Shown: positions 8,150-16,366, counted from the first letter of the stretch. The stretch: 64,000 bases of DNA from Mycobacterium shimoidei (GCA_002101905.1 LQPU01000028.1:124001-188000), one strand, 5' to 3'. Numbers and translations are program-made. The notes: generated by a model from the letters alone, not told the origin.

Positions 8150-8992
8150 CGCCCGGGTGAAGAGCACGTTCACCCGTCGCATCACCACGCTGTAGGGCCA
8201 CCACGCCAGTCGCTTGAACGCGTAGACCACCCGGATATCTGGCGAGGTGTAGATCAAAAAGCGGTTCTTGGCGACCCCCCGCAGTATTTTGTCGGCCGCG
8301 GTCTCCGGGGACACCGCGTGACCGGCGAAGCGAGCCACCCACCGGCTCACTTGCGGATCGTCGCGGTCCACTCCGGCGATCTCGACGGTTTCGACCAGAC
8401 CGGTGCGCACCGCACCGGGCACCACCACCGACACCCCGATGCGATGGCGCGCCAGATCGAAGCGCAGCACCTCCGACAGGCCCCGCAGCCCGTATTTGCT
8501 GGCGCTGTAGGCGGCATGCCAGGGCATCGCAAACAAACCGGCCGCCGACGACACGTTGACCAGATGCCCGCCCCGGCCCGCTGCCACCATCGGTGGCACG
8601 AACGCTTCGATGACGTGGATCGGACCCATCAGGTTGATCGCGACCATCTTGGTCCACTGCTCGTGGCTGAGCCGGTCGACGGTCCCCCACGCCGACACCC
8701 CGGCGATGTTCATCACCACGTCCATGCTCGAGTGCTTGGCGTGGATGTCGGCAGCGAACGCAACGACCTCCTGGTAGTCGGCGATGTCCAGCACCCGGTG
8801 TTCGGGCACTTTGGCGCCCAGCGCGCGGGCGTCGGCCACGGTTTCGGCCAGACCTTCCGCGTTGCGGTCGGTCAGATACAGCTCGGCGCCGTAGGCCGCC
8901 AGCGCCAACGCGGTCGCCCGGCCAATGCCGCTGGCCGCCCCGGTGAGAAAACACTTCTTGCCCGCGTAGTACTCGCCAAGCTTTGTCGCCAT
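8099..8992 (-). CDS. Short-chain dehydrogenase/reductase (Rv3057c-like)
   Basis: A 297-residue SDR with the NAD(P) motif TGAASGIGRA at about residues 15-24, NIAG near residue 90, and the catalytic YSASK near residue 160. Behind the core it has a basic, possibly membrane-associated tail (AFKRLAWWPYSVVMRRV). The start is the ATG at 8992 because MATKLGEYY leads straight into the Rossmann fold. It lies 28 bp downstream of a TetR gene in the same direction. Its last 51 bp are antisense to the end of dinB. The substrate is unknown. Confidence 0.92.
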   Translation of the reverse strand: MATKLGEYYAGKKCFLTGAASGIGRATALALAAYGAELYLTDRNAEGLAETVADARALGAKVPEHRVLDIADYQEVVAFAADIHAKHSSMDVVMNIAGVSAWGTVDRLSHEQWTKMVAINLMGPIHVIEAFVPPMVAAGRGGHLVNVSSAAGLFAMPWHAAYSASKYGLRGLSEVLRFDLARHRIGVSVVVPGAVRTGLVETVEIAGVDRDDPQVSRWVARFAGHAVSPETAADKILRGVAKNRFLIYTSPDIRVVYAFKRLAWWPYSVVMRRVNVLFTRALRPAPVRHLQLEAHPE

Positions 8993-9020
8993 GGCGGTGA
9001 CGATACCGCTGGTAGCACCC

Positions 9021-9686
9021 TCAGGAGTCGGTCGACCCGCCCCACAACGCGCAACGCCACAGCTGTTCGAGCACCCGAATGCCGCGCTGCACATCGGCAT
9101 CTGCCCCCAGATACGCGGTATCACCGGAAAGCATCTGCGCTGTCGTGACCGCCAATGTGCGCACCAATGCCGGGATGTCGTCGCTGATCGGATGGGCGGT
9201 GCCGGCCTTTATCTCGTCTTCGACAATCCCGATGATCTGCTCGATCACCCCGTCGACTTGCTGGTCGAGGATCTCGCGGATCTCCGCATCGGTGTGACGG
9301 GCATGGTTGCACGCCGACATCACCGGATCGTTGTGTGCATAGACCGCGGCGGCGCTGCCGACCATCCGTTTGGCGAACGCGGCCGGTGACTCGTCGGGGC
9401 CACGCGGGGCGAAGTAGTGCGTGAGCTCTTCAAGCTCCTGGTTCGCCTCGGCGAGGATCTGCGCCAGCACCGAGTACTTCGAATCGAAGTAGAAGTAGAA
9501 GCCGGAGCGGGCCACCCCTGCGCGGTCGCTGATCGTGCTGACCGACAGCTCCGCGAACGGTTTTTCCTCCAGCAGCTCGCGCACCGCCTGCATGATCGCC
9601 TGCCGCTGTCTGTCTCCGCGCTTGGTCGGAGCCGATGCAGCCGGTGCCTGATCGGCGGTCCGCCGGGCGTCCTGCGAGGTGCTCAC
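9021..9686 (-). CDS. TetR-family regulator (Rv3058c-like), candidate repressor of both cyp136 genes
   Basis: A 221-residue TetR protein with a helix-turn-helix at about residues 35-75 (VSTISDRAGVARSGFYFYFDS). The GTG at 9686 is preferred because the coding resemblance begins there; the open frame continues upstream into the operator. It is divergent from the first cyp136 copy. A perfect inverted repeat (9721-9738) lies between them and recurs upstream of the second copy, so it probably represses itself, the SDR behind it, and both P450s. Confidence 0.9.
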   Translation of the reverse strand: MSTSQDARRTADQAPAASAPTKRGDRQRQAIMQAVRELLEEKPFAELSVSTISDRAGVARSGFYFYFDSKYSVLAQILAEANQELEELTHYFAPRGPDESPAAFAKRMVGSAAAVYAHNDPVMSACNHARHTDAEIREILDQQVDGVIEQIIGIVEDEIKAGTAHPISDDIPALVRTLAVTTAQMLSGDTAYLGADADVQRGIRVLEQLWRCALWGGSTDS

Positions 9687-9720
9687 CCTTCGACCTTGCA
9701 CCACACCAGAAGAAAACGAA

Positions 9721-9738
9721 ACTTGACAGCCGTCAAGT
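9721..9738. promoter_or_regulatory. TetR operator, copy 1 (TetR / cyp136-1 intergenic region)
   Basis: ACTTGAC and GTCAAGT are perfect 7-bp inverted arms around AGCC. The arms contain TTGAC in both directions and could form -35 elements; rightward, TTGACA is followed 17 bp later by GAGGAT. The same palindrome recurs at 11275-11296. Confidence 0.8.
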
Positions 9739-9794
9739 ATGTTCTGAGGATAAGTTTTCAGTGACGGCGGCCACAATCTCGGTGAGGAGCGTCG

Positions 9795-11273
9795 ATGGCG
9801 ACCATCAGCACCCCGCACTACCTACTCGATCAGGCCAAGCGTCGGCTGACGCCGTCGATCAACAACTTTCCCGGCATGGGGGCCGTCGAGCGCAAGCTGC
9901 TGAACACCGACTGGGCACCGCGCAAGCTCGCCGATCCCCCGCCGGGCAGCGGGCTCAAGCCCGTCATGGGCGATCGGGGGCTGCCGATCGTCGGCCACCT
10001 CATCGAGGCGCTACGGGGCGGACCCGACTTTCTGTTGTTCGTCTACCGCACCAAAGGCCCGGTGGTATTCGGAGATTCGCCGATTCTGCCGACGGTCGCC
10101 GCGCTGGGACCCGACGCCGCCCAAATCATCTACTCCAACCGCAACAAGGACTACTCCCAGCAGGGCTGGGTTCCGGTGATCGGGCCGTTCTTTCACCGCG
10201 GCCTGATGCTGCTCGACTTCGAGGAGCACATGTTCCACCGGCGGATCATGCAGGAAGCCTTCGTGCGAACACGGCTGACCGGCTACGTCGAGCAGATGGA
10301 CAAAGTGGTGTCCCAGGTGGTCGCCAACGACTGGGTGGTCAATGACGCGCGATTCCTGCTGTATCCGGCGATGAAGGAACTCACGCTCGACATCGCCTCG
10401 ATGGTGTTCATGGGCCACGAGCCGGGCAGCGACCGCGCGCTGGTCACCAGGGTGAACAAGGCCTTCACGATCACCACCCGCGCCGGCAACGCGATCATTC
10501 GCACCAGCGTGCCGCCGTTCACCTGGTGGCGAGGGCTGCGCGCGCGGCGACTGCTGGAGAACTACTTCGCCGCGCGCGTGCAGGAACGACGCGGCAAGCA
10601 AGGCAACGACTTGCTAACGGTGCTGTGCCAGACCGAGGACGAGGACGGCAACAGCTTCTCCGATGAGGACATCGTCAACCACATGATCTTTTTGATGATG
10701 GCCGCCCACGACACGTCGACGTCGACCGCGACCACCATGGCATACCATCTGGCCGCTCACCCGGAATGGCAGCAGCGTTGCCGCGACGAGTCGGACCGGC
10801 TGGGCGACGGCCCGCTGGACATCGAGTCGCTGGAGAAGCTGGAGTCGCTCGATTTGGTGATGAAGGAGTCGATTCGGCTGGTGACACCGGTGCAGTGGGC
10901 GATGCGCCAGACCGTGCGTGACACCGAGCTGCTCGGCTACTACCTGCCCGAAGGCACCAACGTCATCGCCTACCCCGGCATGAACCACCGACTGCCGGAG
11001 CTGTGGACGGATCCGCTGAAGTTCGACCCGGAGCGGTTCACCGAACCACGCAATGAGCACAATCGGCACCGCTATGCGTTCACCCCGTTCGGCGGTGGTG
11101 CGCACAAGTGCATCGGAATGGTGTTCGGGCAGTTGGAGATCAAGACGATCTTGCACCGGCTGCTGCGCCGGTACCGGTTAGAACTGCCCCGCCCGGGATA
11201 CCAGGCGAAGTGGGACTACGGCGGCATGCCCGTCCCGGTGGACGGCATGCCGATCATCCTGCGCCCGCTCTAA
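9795..11273 (+). CDS. cyp136: Cytochrome P450, CYP136 family (copy 1)
   Basis: A 492-residue heme monooxygenase. Hallmarks are the I-helix oxygen-activation segment MAAHDTSTST near residue 300, the ExxR motif in MKESIRL near residue 357, and the heme-thiolate loop FTPFGGGAHKCIGM near residue 430 with the Cys ligand. The start ATG has GAGGAGC 5 nt ahead. It resembles M. tuberculosis CYP136 (Rv3059) in length and position. A second copy begins 75 bp after its stop, with an operator in between. Redox partners are not in the window and the substrate is not known to me. Confidence 0.95.
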   Translation: MATISTPHYLLDQAKRRLTPSINNFPGMGAVERKLLNTDWAPRKLADPPPGSGLKPVMGDRGLPIVGHLIEALRGGPDFLLFVYRTKGPVVFGDSPILPTVAALGPDAAQIIYSNRNKDYSQQGWVPVIGPFFHRGLMLLDFEEHMFHRRIMQEAFVRTRLTGYVEQMDKVVSQVVANDWVVNDARFLLYPAMKELTLDIASMVFMGHEPGSDRALVTRVNKAFTITTRAGNAIIRTSVPPFTWWRGLRARRLLENYFAARVQERRGKQGNDLLTVLCQTEDEDGNSFSDEDIVNHMIFLMMAAHDTSTSTATTMAYHLAAHPEWQQRCRDESDRLGDGPLDIESLEKLESLDLVMKESIRLVTPVQWAMRQTVRDTELLGYYLPEGTNVIAYPGMNHRLPELWTDPLKFDPERFTEPRNEHNRHRYAFTPFGGGAHKCIGMVFGQLEIKTILHRLLRRYRLELPRPGYQAKWDYGGMPVPVDGMPIILRPL

Positions 11274-11274
11274 A

Positions 11275-11296
11275 AAACTTGACAGGCGTCAAGTTT
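11275..11296. promoter_or_regulatory. TetR operator, copy 2 (between the two cyp136 genes)
   Basis: AAACTTGAC (11275-11283) and GTCAAGTTT (11288-11296) are perfect 9-bp inverted arms around AGGC. The core is identical to the site at 9721-9738 apart from one spacer base. TTGACA inside it is followed 18 bp later by CAGGAT, so the second P450 may have its own repressed promoter. Confidence 0.8.
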
Positions 11297-11348
11297 CACC
11301 GACAGGATGGGGTTCATTGACGGCTGGCACCACCGGTAAGGAGCCCCG

Positions 11349-12824
11349 ATGGCGACCATCAGCACCCCCCACTACCTGCTCGATCAGGCCAAACGCCGCC
11401 TGACTCCGACGGTGAACAACATCCCCGGGATGGGGATGCTCGAAAAGCGTCTGCTGAGCGTCGACTGGAAGAAGAAGACACTTGCCGAGCCGCCGCCCGG
11501 CAGTGGTCTCAAGCCGGTCATCGGCGACTCGGGCCTACCGATTCTCGGCCACATCATCGAGTTGTTCCGCGGCGGCCCCGGTTTCGCGCTGCACCTCTAC
11601 CAGACCCGCGGCCCGGTCACCTTCGCCGACTCGCCGGTCCTGCCATCGATCGTCGCCCTGGGCCCCGACGCCACCCAGATCATCTTTTCCAACCGCAACA
11701 AGGACTACTCGCAGAAGGGCTGGCACCCGGTCATCGGGCCGTTCTTCAACCGGGGCCTGATGATGCTCGACTTCGACGAGCACATGTACCACCGGCGGAT
11801 CATGCAGGAGGCGTTCACCCGCACCCGGTTGGCCGGCTACGTCGAGCACATCGACCGGGTGGCGACGGCGATCGTGCACGACTGGCCGACCAACGACGCG
11901 CGCTTCCTGTTCCACCCGGCGATGAAGGAACTCACCCTCGACATCGCCTCGATGGTGTTCATGGGCCACGAGCCGGGCACCGACCGTGAACTGGTCACCA
12001 AGGTGAACAAGGCCTTCACGATCACCACCCGCGCCGGCGGAGCGATCATCCGCCATCCGGTGCCGCCGTTCAAATGGTGGCGGGGACTGCGGGCCCGCAA
12101 GGTGCTGGAGGACTACTTCACCGAGCGGGTCGCCGAACGGCGTCGCGCCGAGGGCACCGACATGCTCACCGTGCTGTGTCACACCGAGGACGAGGACGGT
12201 AACAGCTTCACCGACGAGGACATCGTCAACCACATGATCTTCTTGATGATGGCCGCCCACGACACGTCCACGTCGGCGACCACGACGATGGTCTACAACC
12301 TGGCCGCCCATCCGGAATGGCAGGACCGCTGCCGCGACGAGTCGGCTCGGCTCGGCGACGGCCCGCTGGACATCGAGTCGCTGGAGAAACTCGAGACGCT
12401 GGACCTGGTGATGGACGAGTCGCTGCGGCTGGTGACGCCGCTGCCGTTCAACATGCGCCAGACCGTGCGCGACACCGACTTGCTGGGTTACTACGTGCCG
12501 GCCGGCACCAACGTGGTGACCTGGCCGGGCATGAACCACTGGCTGCCTGAGCTGTGGACCGAACCGCAAAAGTTCGACCCGGAGCGGTTCGCCGAACCCC
12601 GCGCCGAGCACAAGAAGCACCGCTACGCGTTTGCGCCGTTCGGCGGCGGGGCGCACAAGTGCATCGGGATGGTGTTCGGCCGGCTCGAGGTCAAGACCGT
12701 CGTGCATCGGCTGTTGCGCCGCTATCGGCTCGAGCTGCCCCGGCCCGGCTACCAGCCGCGCTGGGACTACGGCGGCATGCCGCTGCCGATGGACGGTATG
12801 CCGATCGTGCTGCGCCCGCTGTAG
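11349..12824 (+). CDS. cyp136: Cytochrome P450, CYP136 family (copy 2)
   Basis: A 491-residue P450 whose sequence aligns end to end with the preceding gene; by eye roughly three quarters or more of residues are identical, and the first 17 residues are the same. It has MAAHDTSTSA (I helix), MDESLRL (ExxR) and FAPFGGGAHKCIGM (heme loop). The start ATG has AAGGAG 5 nt ahead. Differences cluster in the region after ExxR (PLPFNM here, PVQWAM in copy 1), near the active site in P450 folds, which suggests altered substrate specificity. It arose by tandem duplication together with its operator. Confidence 0.95.
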   Translation: MATISTPHYLLDQAKRRLTPTVNNIPGMGMLEKRLLSVDWKKKTLAEPPPGSGLKPVIGDSGLPILGHIIELFRGGPGFALHLYQTRGPVTFADSPVLPSIVALGPDATQIIFSNRNKDYSQKGWHPVIGPFFNRGLMMLDFDEHMYHRRIMQEAFTRTRLAGYVEHIDRVATAIVHDWPTNDARFLFHPAMKELTLDIASMVFMGHEPGTDRELVTKVNKAFTITTRAGGAIIRHPVPPFKWWRGLRARKVLEDYFTERVAERRRAEGTDMLTVLCHTEDEDGNSFTDEDIVNHMIFLMMAAHDTSTSATTTMVYNLAAHPEWQDRCRDESARLGDGPLDIESLEKLETLDLVMDESLRLVTPLPFNMRQTVRDTDLLGYYVPAGTNVVTWPGMNHWLPELWTEPQKFDPERFAEPRAEHKKHRYAFAPFGGGAHKCIGMVFGRLEVKTVVHRLLRRYRLELPRPGYQPRWDYGGMPLPMDGMPIVLRPL

Positions 12825-12830
12825 TCGGGG

Positions 12831-13310
12831 TCAGGTCATCAGCCGGTTCGCGCAGGCGATGACCGCGTGCAGCGCGGACTGAGTCGCATCGGGTGACCAG
12901 CCCATCGCCCATTCGGCCCGGAGTCCGTCGCTGCCCTGGATAAAGGTGGCGACGTGGTTGTCGTCCGGGCGCAGTTGGTGGAATCGCAGCATCTCGACGG
13001 GGATGCCGTGCTCATAGAGCATCTCGGTCAACGCCGCGACCGGGCCTGTCGCGGTGGCCGTCGCGGTTTCGACGCGATCACCGAATCCGAGGGTGGCGCG
13101 GTACGTGCGTGCCTGAGGCCCCAGCCGGGTGGCGGGCCGTTCGGCGTCGGCGCATTCCCAGCTACCCAGCCGCAGCGGTCCGGCGCTGGGCGCGTAGGTG
13201 TCGACGAAGGTGCTCCACGACATGGTGTTGGCGTCCTCGCGGATCCCTCGGGGCAGCGGAACGCCCTTGAGACGAGAGGGGAAACGGGAGGGGATGAACT
13301 GGGTTGTCAT
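12831..13310 (-). CDS. Stand-alone LeuA-type regulatory (allosteric) domain protein
   Basis: A 159-residue protein resembling the C-terminal dimerisation/allosteric domain of 2-isopropylmalate synthase: GPVAALTEMLYEHGIPVEML near residue 87, a V-A-T-F-I strand, and a terminal SALHAVIACANRL helix. No TIM-barrel catalytic domain is present. In LeuA this domain binds leucine and inhibits the enzyme. A free-standing copy could modulate LeuA in trans or sense a branched-chain metabolite; this is inference. A branched-chain-type leader peptide with alternative stem-loops lies directly upstream (13338-13430). It converges on cyp136 copy 2 with 6 bp between the stops. Confidence 0.72.
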   Translation of the reverse strand: MTTQFIPSRFPSRLKGVPLPRGIREDANTMSWSTFVDTYAPSAGPLRLGSWECADAERPATRLGPQARTYRATLGFGDRVETATATATGPVAALTEMLYEHGIPVEMLRFHQLRPDDNHVATFIQGSDGLRAEWAMGWSPDATQSALHAVIACANRLMT

Positions 13311-13337
13311 GTGCCGGTCTTCTCTGATCTGGAGGGT

Positions 13338-13394
13338 GACCGACGGGCAGTAGCTTGCGACCCACAGCCGGGGGGTCGGTCAGAATCAGACCCC
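13338..13394 (-). promoter_or_regulatory. Transcription or translation attenuator with mutually exclusive stems
   Basis: In transcript order: arm 1 (13394-13389) covers the last leader codons and pairs perfectly over 6 bp with 13377-13372. The same segment (arm 2, 13381-13373) can instead pair over 6 bp with arm 3 (13363-13358), or over 7 bp with arm 4 (13344-13338). A ribosome stalled on the Leu/Val codons would leave arm 1 free to capture arm 2; a ribosome at the leader stop would cover arm 1 and allow arm 2 to pair downstream. No U-tract follows, so the output may be translational. Confidence 0.6.
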
Positions 13395-13430
13395 GCTGCG
13401 GGTGCTGGCTACTACCAGAAGACTCTGCAC
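13386..13430 (-). CDS. Branched-chain-type leader peptide (14 residues)
   Basis: The frame from the GTG at 13430 to the TGA at 13386 encodes VQSLLVVASTRSGV, with four consecutive branched-chain residues (LLVV) in its first half. Leader peptides of actinobacterial ilvB and leuA genes are similarly rich in Leu/Val/Ile and end in a TR-type tail. A TAGTAT box (13443 to 13438) lies 7 nt upstream of the GTG, so it would be leaderless. It precedes the LeuA-domain gene and overlaps the first arm of the attenuator. Confidence 0.65.
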   Translation of the reverse strand: MQSLLVVASTRSGV

Positions 13431-13468
13431 GAACGCGATACTAGACGTTAACGGGCGAGGTGTGCAAC

Positions 13469-13897
13469 TCAGTTTCCGGCTGATTCCCCGGCTGGTTTCC
13501 CGGAAGCGACCTGGTCGAGGGCTTCCTGCAGCAGCCCGCGCACCGCATCGGCGATCGGATCCAACCCGGGCTCTTTGGTGACGTCGACCATCAGTCGCGG
13601 GTCCATCGCGTCGACGATGATCGTGTCCGGCTTCTGCGGATCTCGGCGCACCACGACATTGCAGGGCAGCAACACGCCGATCTGCCGGAACGTGTTGACC
13701 GCCTGGTGGGCGAACGTCGGATTGCACGCGCCAAGGATCAGATAGTCTTCGATGTCCTCGCCGAGCTTGGCCTTCAGCGTCGCCTTCACGTCGATCTCGC
13801 TCAGTACGCCGAATCCCTTCTGGGCGAGCGCTTCTCGCGTGCGGGCGACCGCATCGTCAAACGAGGAGTGCAGTGTTCTCGACAGCGCGATTCCCAT
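13469..13897 (-). CDS. DUF302 family protein
   Basis: A 142-residue protein beginning MGIALSRTLHSSFDDAV, a typical DUF302 opening. The core EDYLILGACNPTFAHQAV near residue 50 and LLPCNVVVRRD near residue 80 match this family of unknown function, which often occurs near thiol or metal metabolism genes. The start is the ATG at 13897, with AGAGAGGA upstream; the longer frame runs into hypA on the other strand. It is divergent from hypA. Its role is unknown. Confidence 0.85.
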   Translation of the reverse strand: MGIALSRTLHSSFDDAVARTREALAQKGFGVLSEIDVKATLKAKLGEDIEDYLILGACNPTFAHQAVNTFRQIGVLLPCNVVVRRDPQKPDTIIVDAMDPRLMVDVTKEPGLDPIADAVRGLLQEALDQVASGKPAGESAGN

Positions 13898-13977
13898 GGA
13901 CGGGGTCCTCTCTCGTGGCTGCTGCTCCCATTGTGCCGCTCTCGGGTGTACAACGGTTCTCATGACTCCGCGGAGAC

Positions 13978-13987
13978 GGAGGTGATC
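13978..13987 (+). promoter_or_regulatory. Near-perfect ribosome binding site of hypA
   Basis: GGAGGTGATC is complementary to the 3' end of 16S rRNA over ten bases and ends 4 nt before the ATG at 13992, the strongest such site I noticed in the window. Confidence 0.7.
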
Positions 13988-13991
13988 GGCC

Positions 13992-14327
13992 ATGCACGAG
14001 CTGTCGCTGTGCCAGGCAATCGCCGGAGTCGTCAGACCGTATGCCGACGGTCGCCACGTCGACGTGGTCCGCGTCAAGATCGGCGCCTTGCGTCAGGTGG
14101 TGCCCGAATCCTTGTCGTTTTGTTGGACGCTTGTCCGCGATTACGAGGACATGCCCGACGCTGAGCTGGAGCTGGAATTGATCAACACCGAGGTGCAGTG
14201 TCGCGGCTGCGGACGGCGTTCGACACCCAACTCGCAGTGGAGCTTGTTGTGCCCGAACTGCGAAAGCGCCGACGTCGAGGTGCTGCACGGCGACGAGTTC
14301 TTGGTCACCTCGCTCGACGTTTCCTGA
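13992..14327 (+). CDS. hypA: [NiFe]-hydrogenase nickel insertion protein HypA
   Basis: A 111-residue protein starting MHELSLCQAI, the invariant MHE of HypA whose His2 binds nickel. The zinc-ribbon cysteines are in CRGCGRR (near residue 70) and CPNCES (near residue 90). HypA works with HypB to deliver nickel to the hydrogenase large subunit. The start has an exceptionally strong ribosome site. hypB follows 12 bp later. No hydrogenase structural genes or hypCDEF are in the window. Confidence 0.95.
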   Translation: MHELSLCQAIAGVVRPYADGRHVDVVRVKIGALRQVVPESLSFCWTLVRDYEDMPDAELELELINTEVQCRGCGRRSTPNSQWSLLCPNCESADVEVLHGDEFLVTSLDVS

Positions 14328-14339
14328 AAGGTGTACGCC

Positions 14340-15089
14340 ATGGGTAGGTTTCATCGACACGACGACGGCACCGTGCACACCCACGAGCACGATGACCACA
14401 GCGGCTACCAGACCGGCTCGCAGCGAATCGACGTGCTGGAGGCGATCTTTGCCGAAAACGACGTCCGCGCCGGCTACAACCGGGACGCCTTCGAGCGCAA
14501 CGGGATTCGCGCCCTGAACCTGATGAGCTCGCCCGGCTCGGGCAAGACCACGGTGCTGAGCGCCACGTTGGACGAGCTGGCCGGCGAGTTCGCCATCGGG
14601 GTGATCGAGGGCGACATCGCCACCGACATGGACGCGGCCAAGCTCTCTGGGCGCGGCGCCCAGGTGTCGCTGCTCAATACCGGCAACGGGTTCGGCGGCG
14701 AGTGCCACCTCGACGCCCCCATGGTCAACCGCGCGCTGCAGGGTCTGGAGTTAAGCACGCTCGATCTGGTCATCATCGAAAACGTCGGAAATCTGGTCTG
14801 CCCGGCTGAGTTCGACGTCGGCGAGCATGCCAAGGCAATGGTCTACTCGGTCACCGAAGGTGACGACAAGCCGCTGAAGTACCCGGTGATGTTCCGCGCG
14901 GTGGACGCGGTGCTGCTCAACAAGATCGACCTCGTCCCGTACCTGGATGTCGACGTCGACTCCTATGTCGCTCGGGTCCGCGACGTCAATCCGTCGGCAG
15001 CGGTCCTGCCGATCAGTGCCCGCACCGGCGCCGGCATGACCGCCTGGTTCGGCTGGCTGCGGCGATTCATGGCAACCACCAGCGGGTAA
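14340..15089 (+). CDS. hypB: Hydrogenase nickel incorporation GTPase HypB
   Basis: A 249-residue G3E-family GTPase. The N-terminus is His-rich (HRHDDGTVHTHEHDDH, residues 5-20), a metal-storage feature of some HypB proteins. The Walker A motif is PGSGKTT near residue 64, followed by EGDIATD (switch), ENVGNLVCP near residue 150, and NKIDL (GTP specificity) near residue 200. The start ATG at 14340 has GAAAGG upstream and is preferred to the GTG at 14331. It acts with HypA to insert nickel. Confidence 0.95.
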   Translation: MGRFHRHDDGTVHTHEHDDHSGYQTGSQRIDVLEAIFAENDVRAGYNRDAFERNGIRALNLMSSPGSGKTTVLSATLDELAGEFAIGVIEGDIATDMDAAKLSGRGAQVSLLNTGNGFGGECHLDAPMVNRALQGLELSTLDLVIIENVGNLVCPAEFDVGEHAKAMVYSVTEGDDKPLKYPVMFRAVDAVLLNKIDLVPYLDVDVDSYVARVRDVNPSAAVLPISARTGAGMTAWFGWLRRFMATTSG

Positions 15090-15103
15090 CCAGGCGCCAA
15101 TGT

Positions 15104-15156
15104 GGGCTTCGTGGTGGAGAAGCCCGACGAATAGCGACCTGCTCACTCAGCAGGTC
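15104..15156. terminator. Two adjacent hairpins between converging hypB and thiolase genes
   Basis: GGGCTTC (15104-15110) and GAAGCCC (15119-15125) form a perfect 7-bp stem. GACCTGCT (15136-15143) and AGCAGGTC (15149-15156) form a perfect 8-bp stem with a 5-nt loop that spans the thiolase stop codon. Neither has a U-tract, which is common for mycobacterial terminators. Confidence 0.6.
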
Positions 15157-16316
15157 AGCAGCATGCACCCGGCGATCGGGCCACCGCCCACAGCCGCCAC
15201 CGCCACCTGCGGACGCCGGGGAACCTGCCGCTGTCCGGCCTGACCGCGCAGCTGCAGGCAGGCTTCATGCAGCACCCAATAGCCATGCATGCGCCCCGCG
15301 GAGAGCTGGCCGCCGTAGGTGTTCAGCGGCAGCACGCCGTCGCGGGCGATCCGTTCGGCGCCCTGGACAAACGGCCCGGCCTCGCCGTCACCGCAGATGC
15401 CCAGGGCCTCCAGCCACGCCAAGGTGAGGAAGGTGAAGCCGTCGTAGAGCTCGGCGAGCTGAATGTCGGCCGGCGTCAAGTCGGTTCGTGACCACATCTG
15501 CGCCGCTGCGTCAGTCGAGGCCATCTTCGGGTAATCCGGTCGATGGAACCAGCCTCCGGCGCCGTCGGACCCGCCCATGGCCTCCACCGCGACCGGCGGA
15601 TTCGGGCAGTCGCCGGCGTACTGGGCGGTGGAGACCACCACCGCGATCGACCCGTCGACCGGCACGTCGCAATCCAGCAGCCCGAACGGCGAGGAGACCG
15701 GCCGGGCGGCCAGGTAATCGGCCATGGTCAGTGGTTCGCGGTACACGGCAAGGGGATTCAACGCCGCGTTGCGCCGGCTGTTGATCGCCAACCACCCCAG
15801 CTGCTCCTTGGTGGTCCCGTACAGATGCATGTGCCGTCGACAATTCATCGCCAACCAATTCGCCGCCGAATACGCATGGACGGCAATGAGTTCGACGACA
15901 TCGTCCATTCCGCCGATGGTGGGGCTTTCACGCTCCGGCTCGCTGGTTTTCTCCTTCGACTCCGACGACTGCAGCACGGATCCACCGATCATCTGCACCG
16001 TCCGGTAGACCAACACATGGCGGGCCCGACGTTCCGAAACCGCCTGACACGCATCCATCACCGGCGTCAGCAGACCGGCGGTTCCGAATCCGGATTTATA
16101 GTCGGGCGCGTCGATGCCCAGCGCGGCACTGACTTCGGCCACCGGCGTATCCCCAAGTGTGGCAACACCGTCGATGTCCGCGGCGGTCAGCCCGGCGTCG
16201 GCGATCGCGGCGCGCGCCGCCTCGCAGGTGAGTTCGAGTCCGGGGATACCGGTGCGACGTCCGATGCGTGAGATGCCGATACCGGAAACGATGGCGTCTT
16301 TCTCGAAGGGTTGCAT
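15147..16316 (-). CDS. SCP2-type thiolase / lipid-transfer (Ltp-like) protein
   Basis: A 389-residue thiolase-superfamily protein of the non-canonical SCPx/Ltp group: N-terminal VSGIGISRIGRR, the active-site region DCDVPVDGSIAVVV near residue 220, LYDGFTF near residue 300, and a C-terminal NTYGGQLSAGRMHGYW near residue 330. These proteins pair with a DUF35 OB-fold partner and carry out thiolytic or retro-aldol cleavage of CoA esters. A DUF35 gene (16367) is divergent 50 bp away, which supports a two-subunit enzyme. The substrate is unknown. Confidence 0.85.
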   Translation of the reverse strand: MQPFEKDAIVSGIGISRIGRRTGIPGLELTCEAARAAIADAGLTAADIDGVATLGDTPVAEVSAALGIDAPDYKSGFGTAGLLTPVMDACQAVSERRARHVLVYRTVQMIGGSVLQSSESKEKTSEPERESPTIGGMDDVVELIAVHAYSAANWLAMNCRRHMHLYGTTKEQLGWLAINSRRNAALNPLAVYREPLTMADYLAARPVSSPFGLLDCDVPVDGSIAVVVSTAQYAGDCPNPPVAVEAMGGSDGAGGWFHRPDYPKMASTDAAAQMWSRTDLTPADIQLAELYDGFTFLTLAWLEALGICGDGEAGPFVQGAERIARDGVLPLNTYGGQLSAGRMHGYWVLHEACLQLRGQAGQRQVPRRPQVAVAAVGGGPIAGCMLLTC

Positions 16317-16349
16317 CAGTACCGTCCGTCCGCGCCGCGAGTTCGGGTC

Positions 16350-16359
16350 AGTGTACTGT
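16350..16359. promoter_or_regulatory. Overlapping divergent -10 boxes for thiolase and DUF35 genes
   Basis: TACTGT (16354-16359) lies exactly 7 nt before the GTG at 16367, giving a leaderless rightward transcript. On the other strand TACACT (16355 to 16350) overlaps it and would start transcription about 27 nt before the thiolase ATG. Sharing bases means the two promoters should compete or be jointly regulated. Confidence 0.55.
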
Positions 16360-16366
16360 CTTGCGC

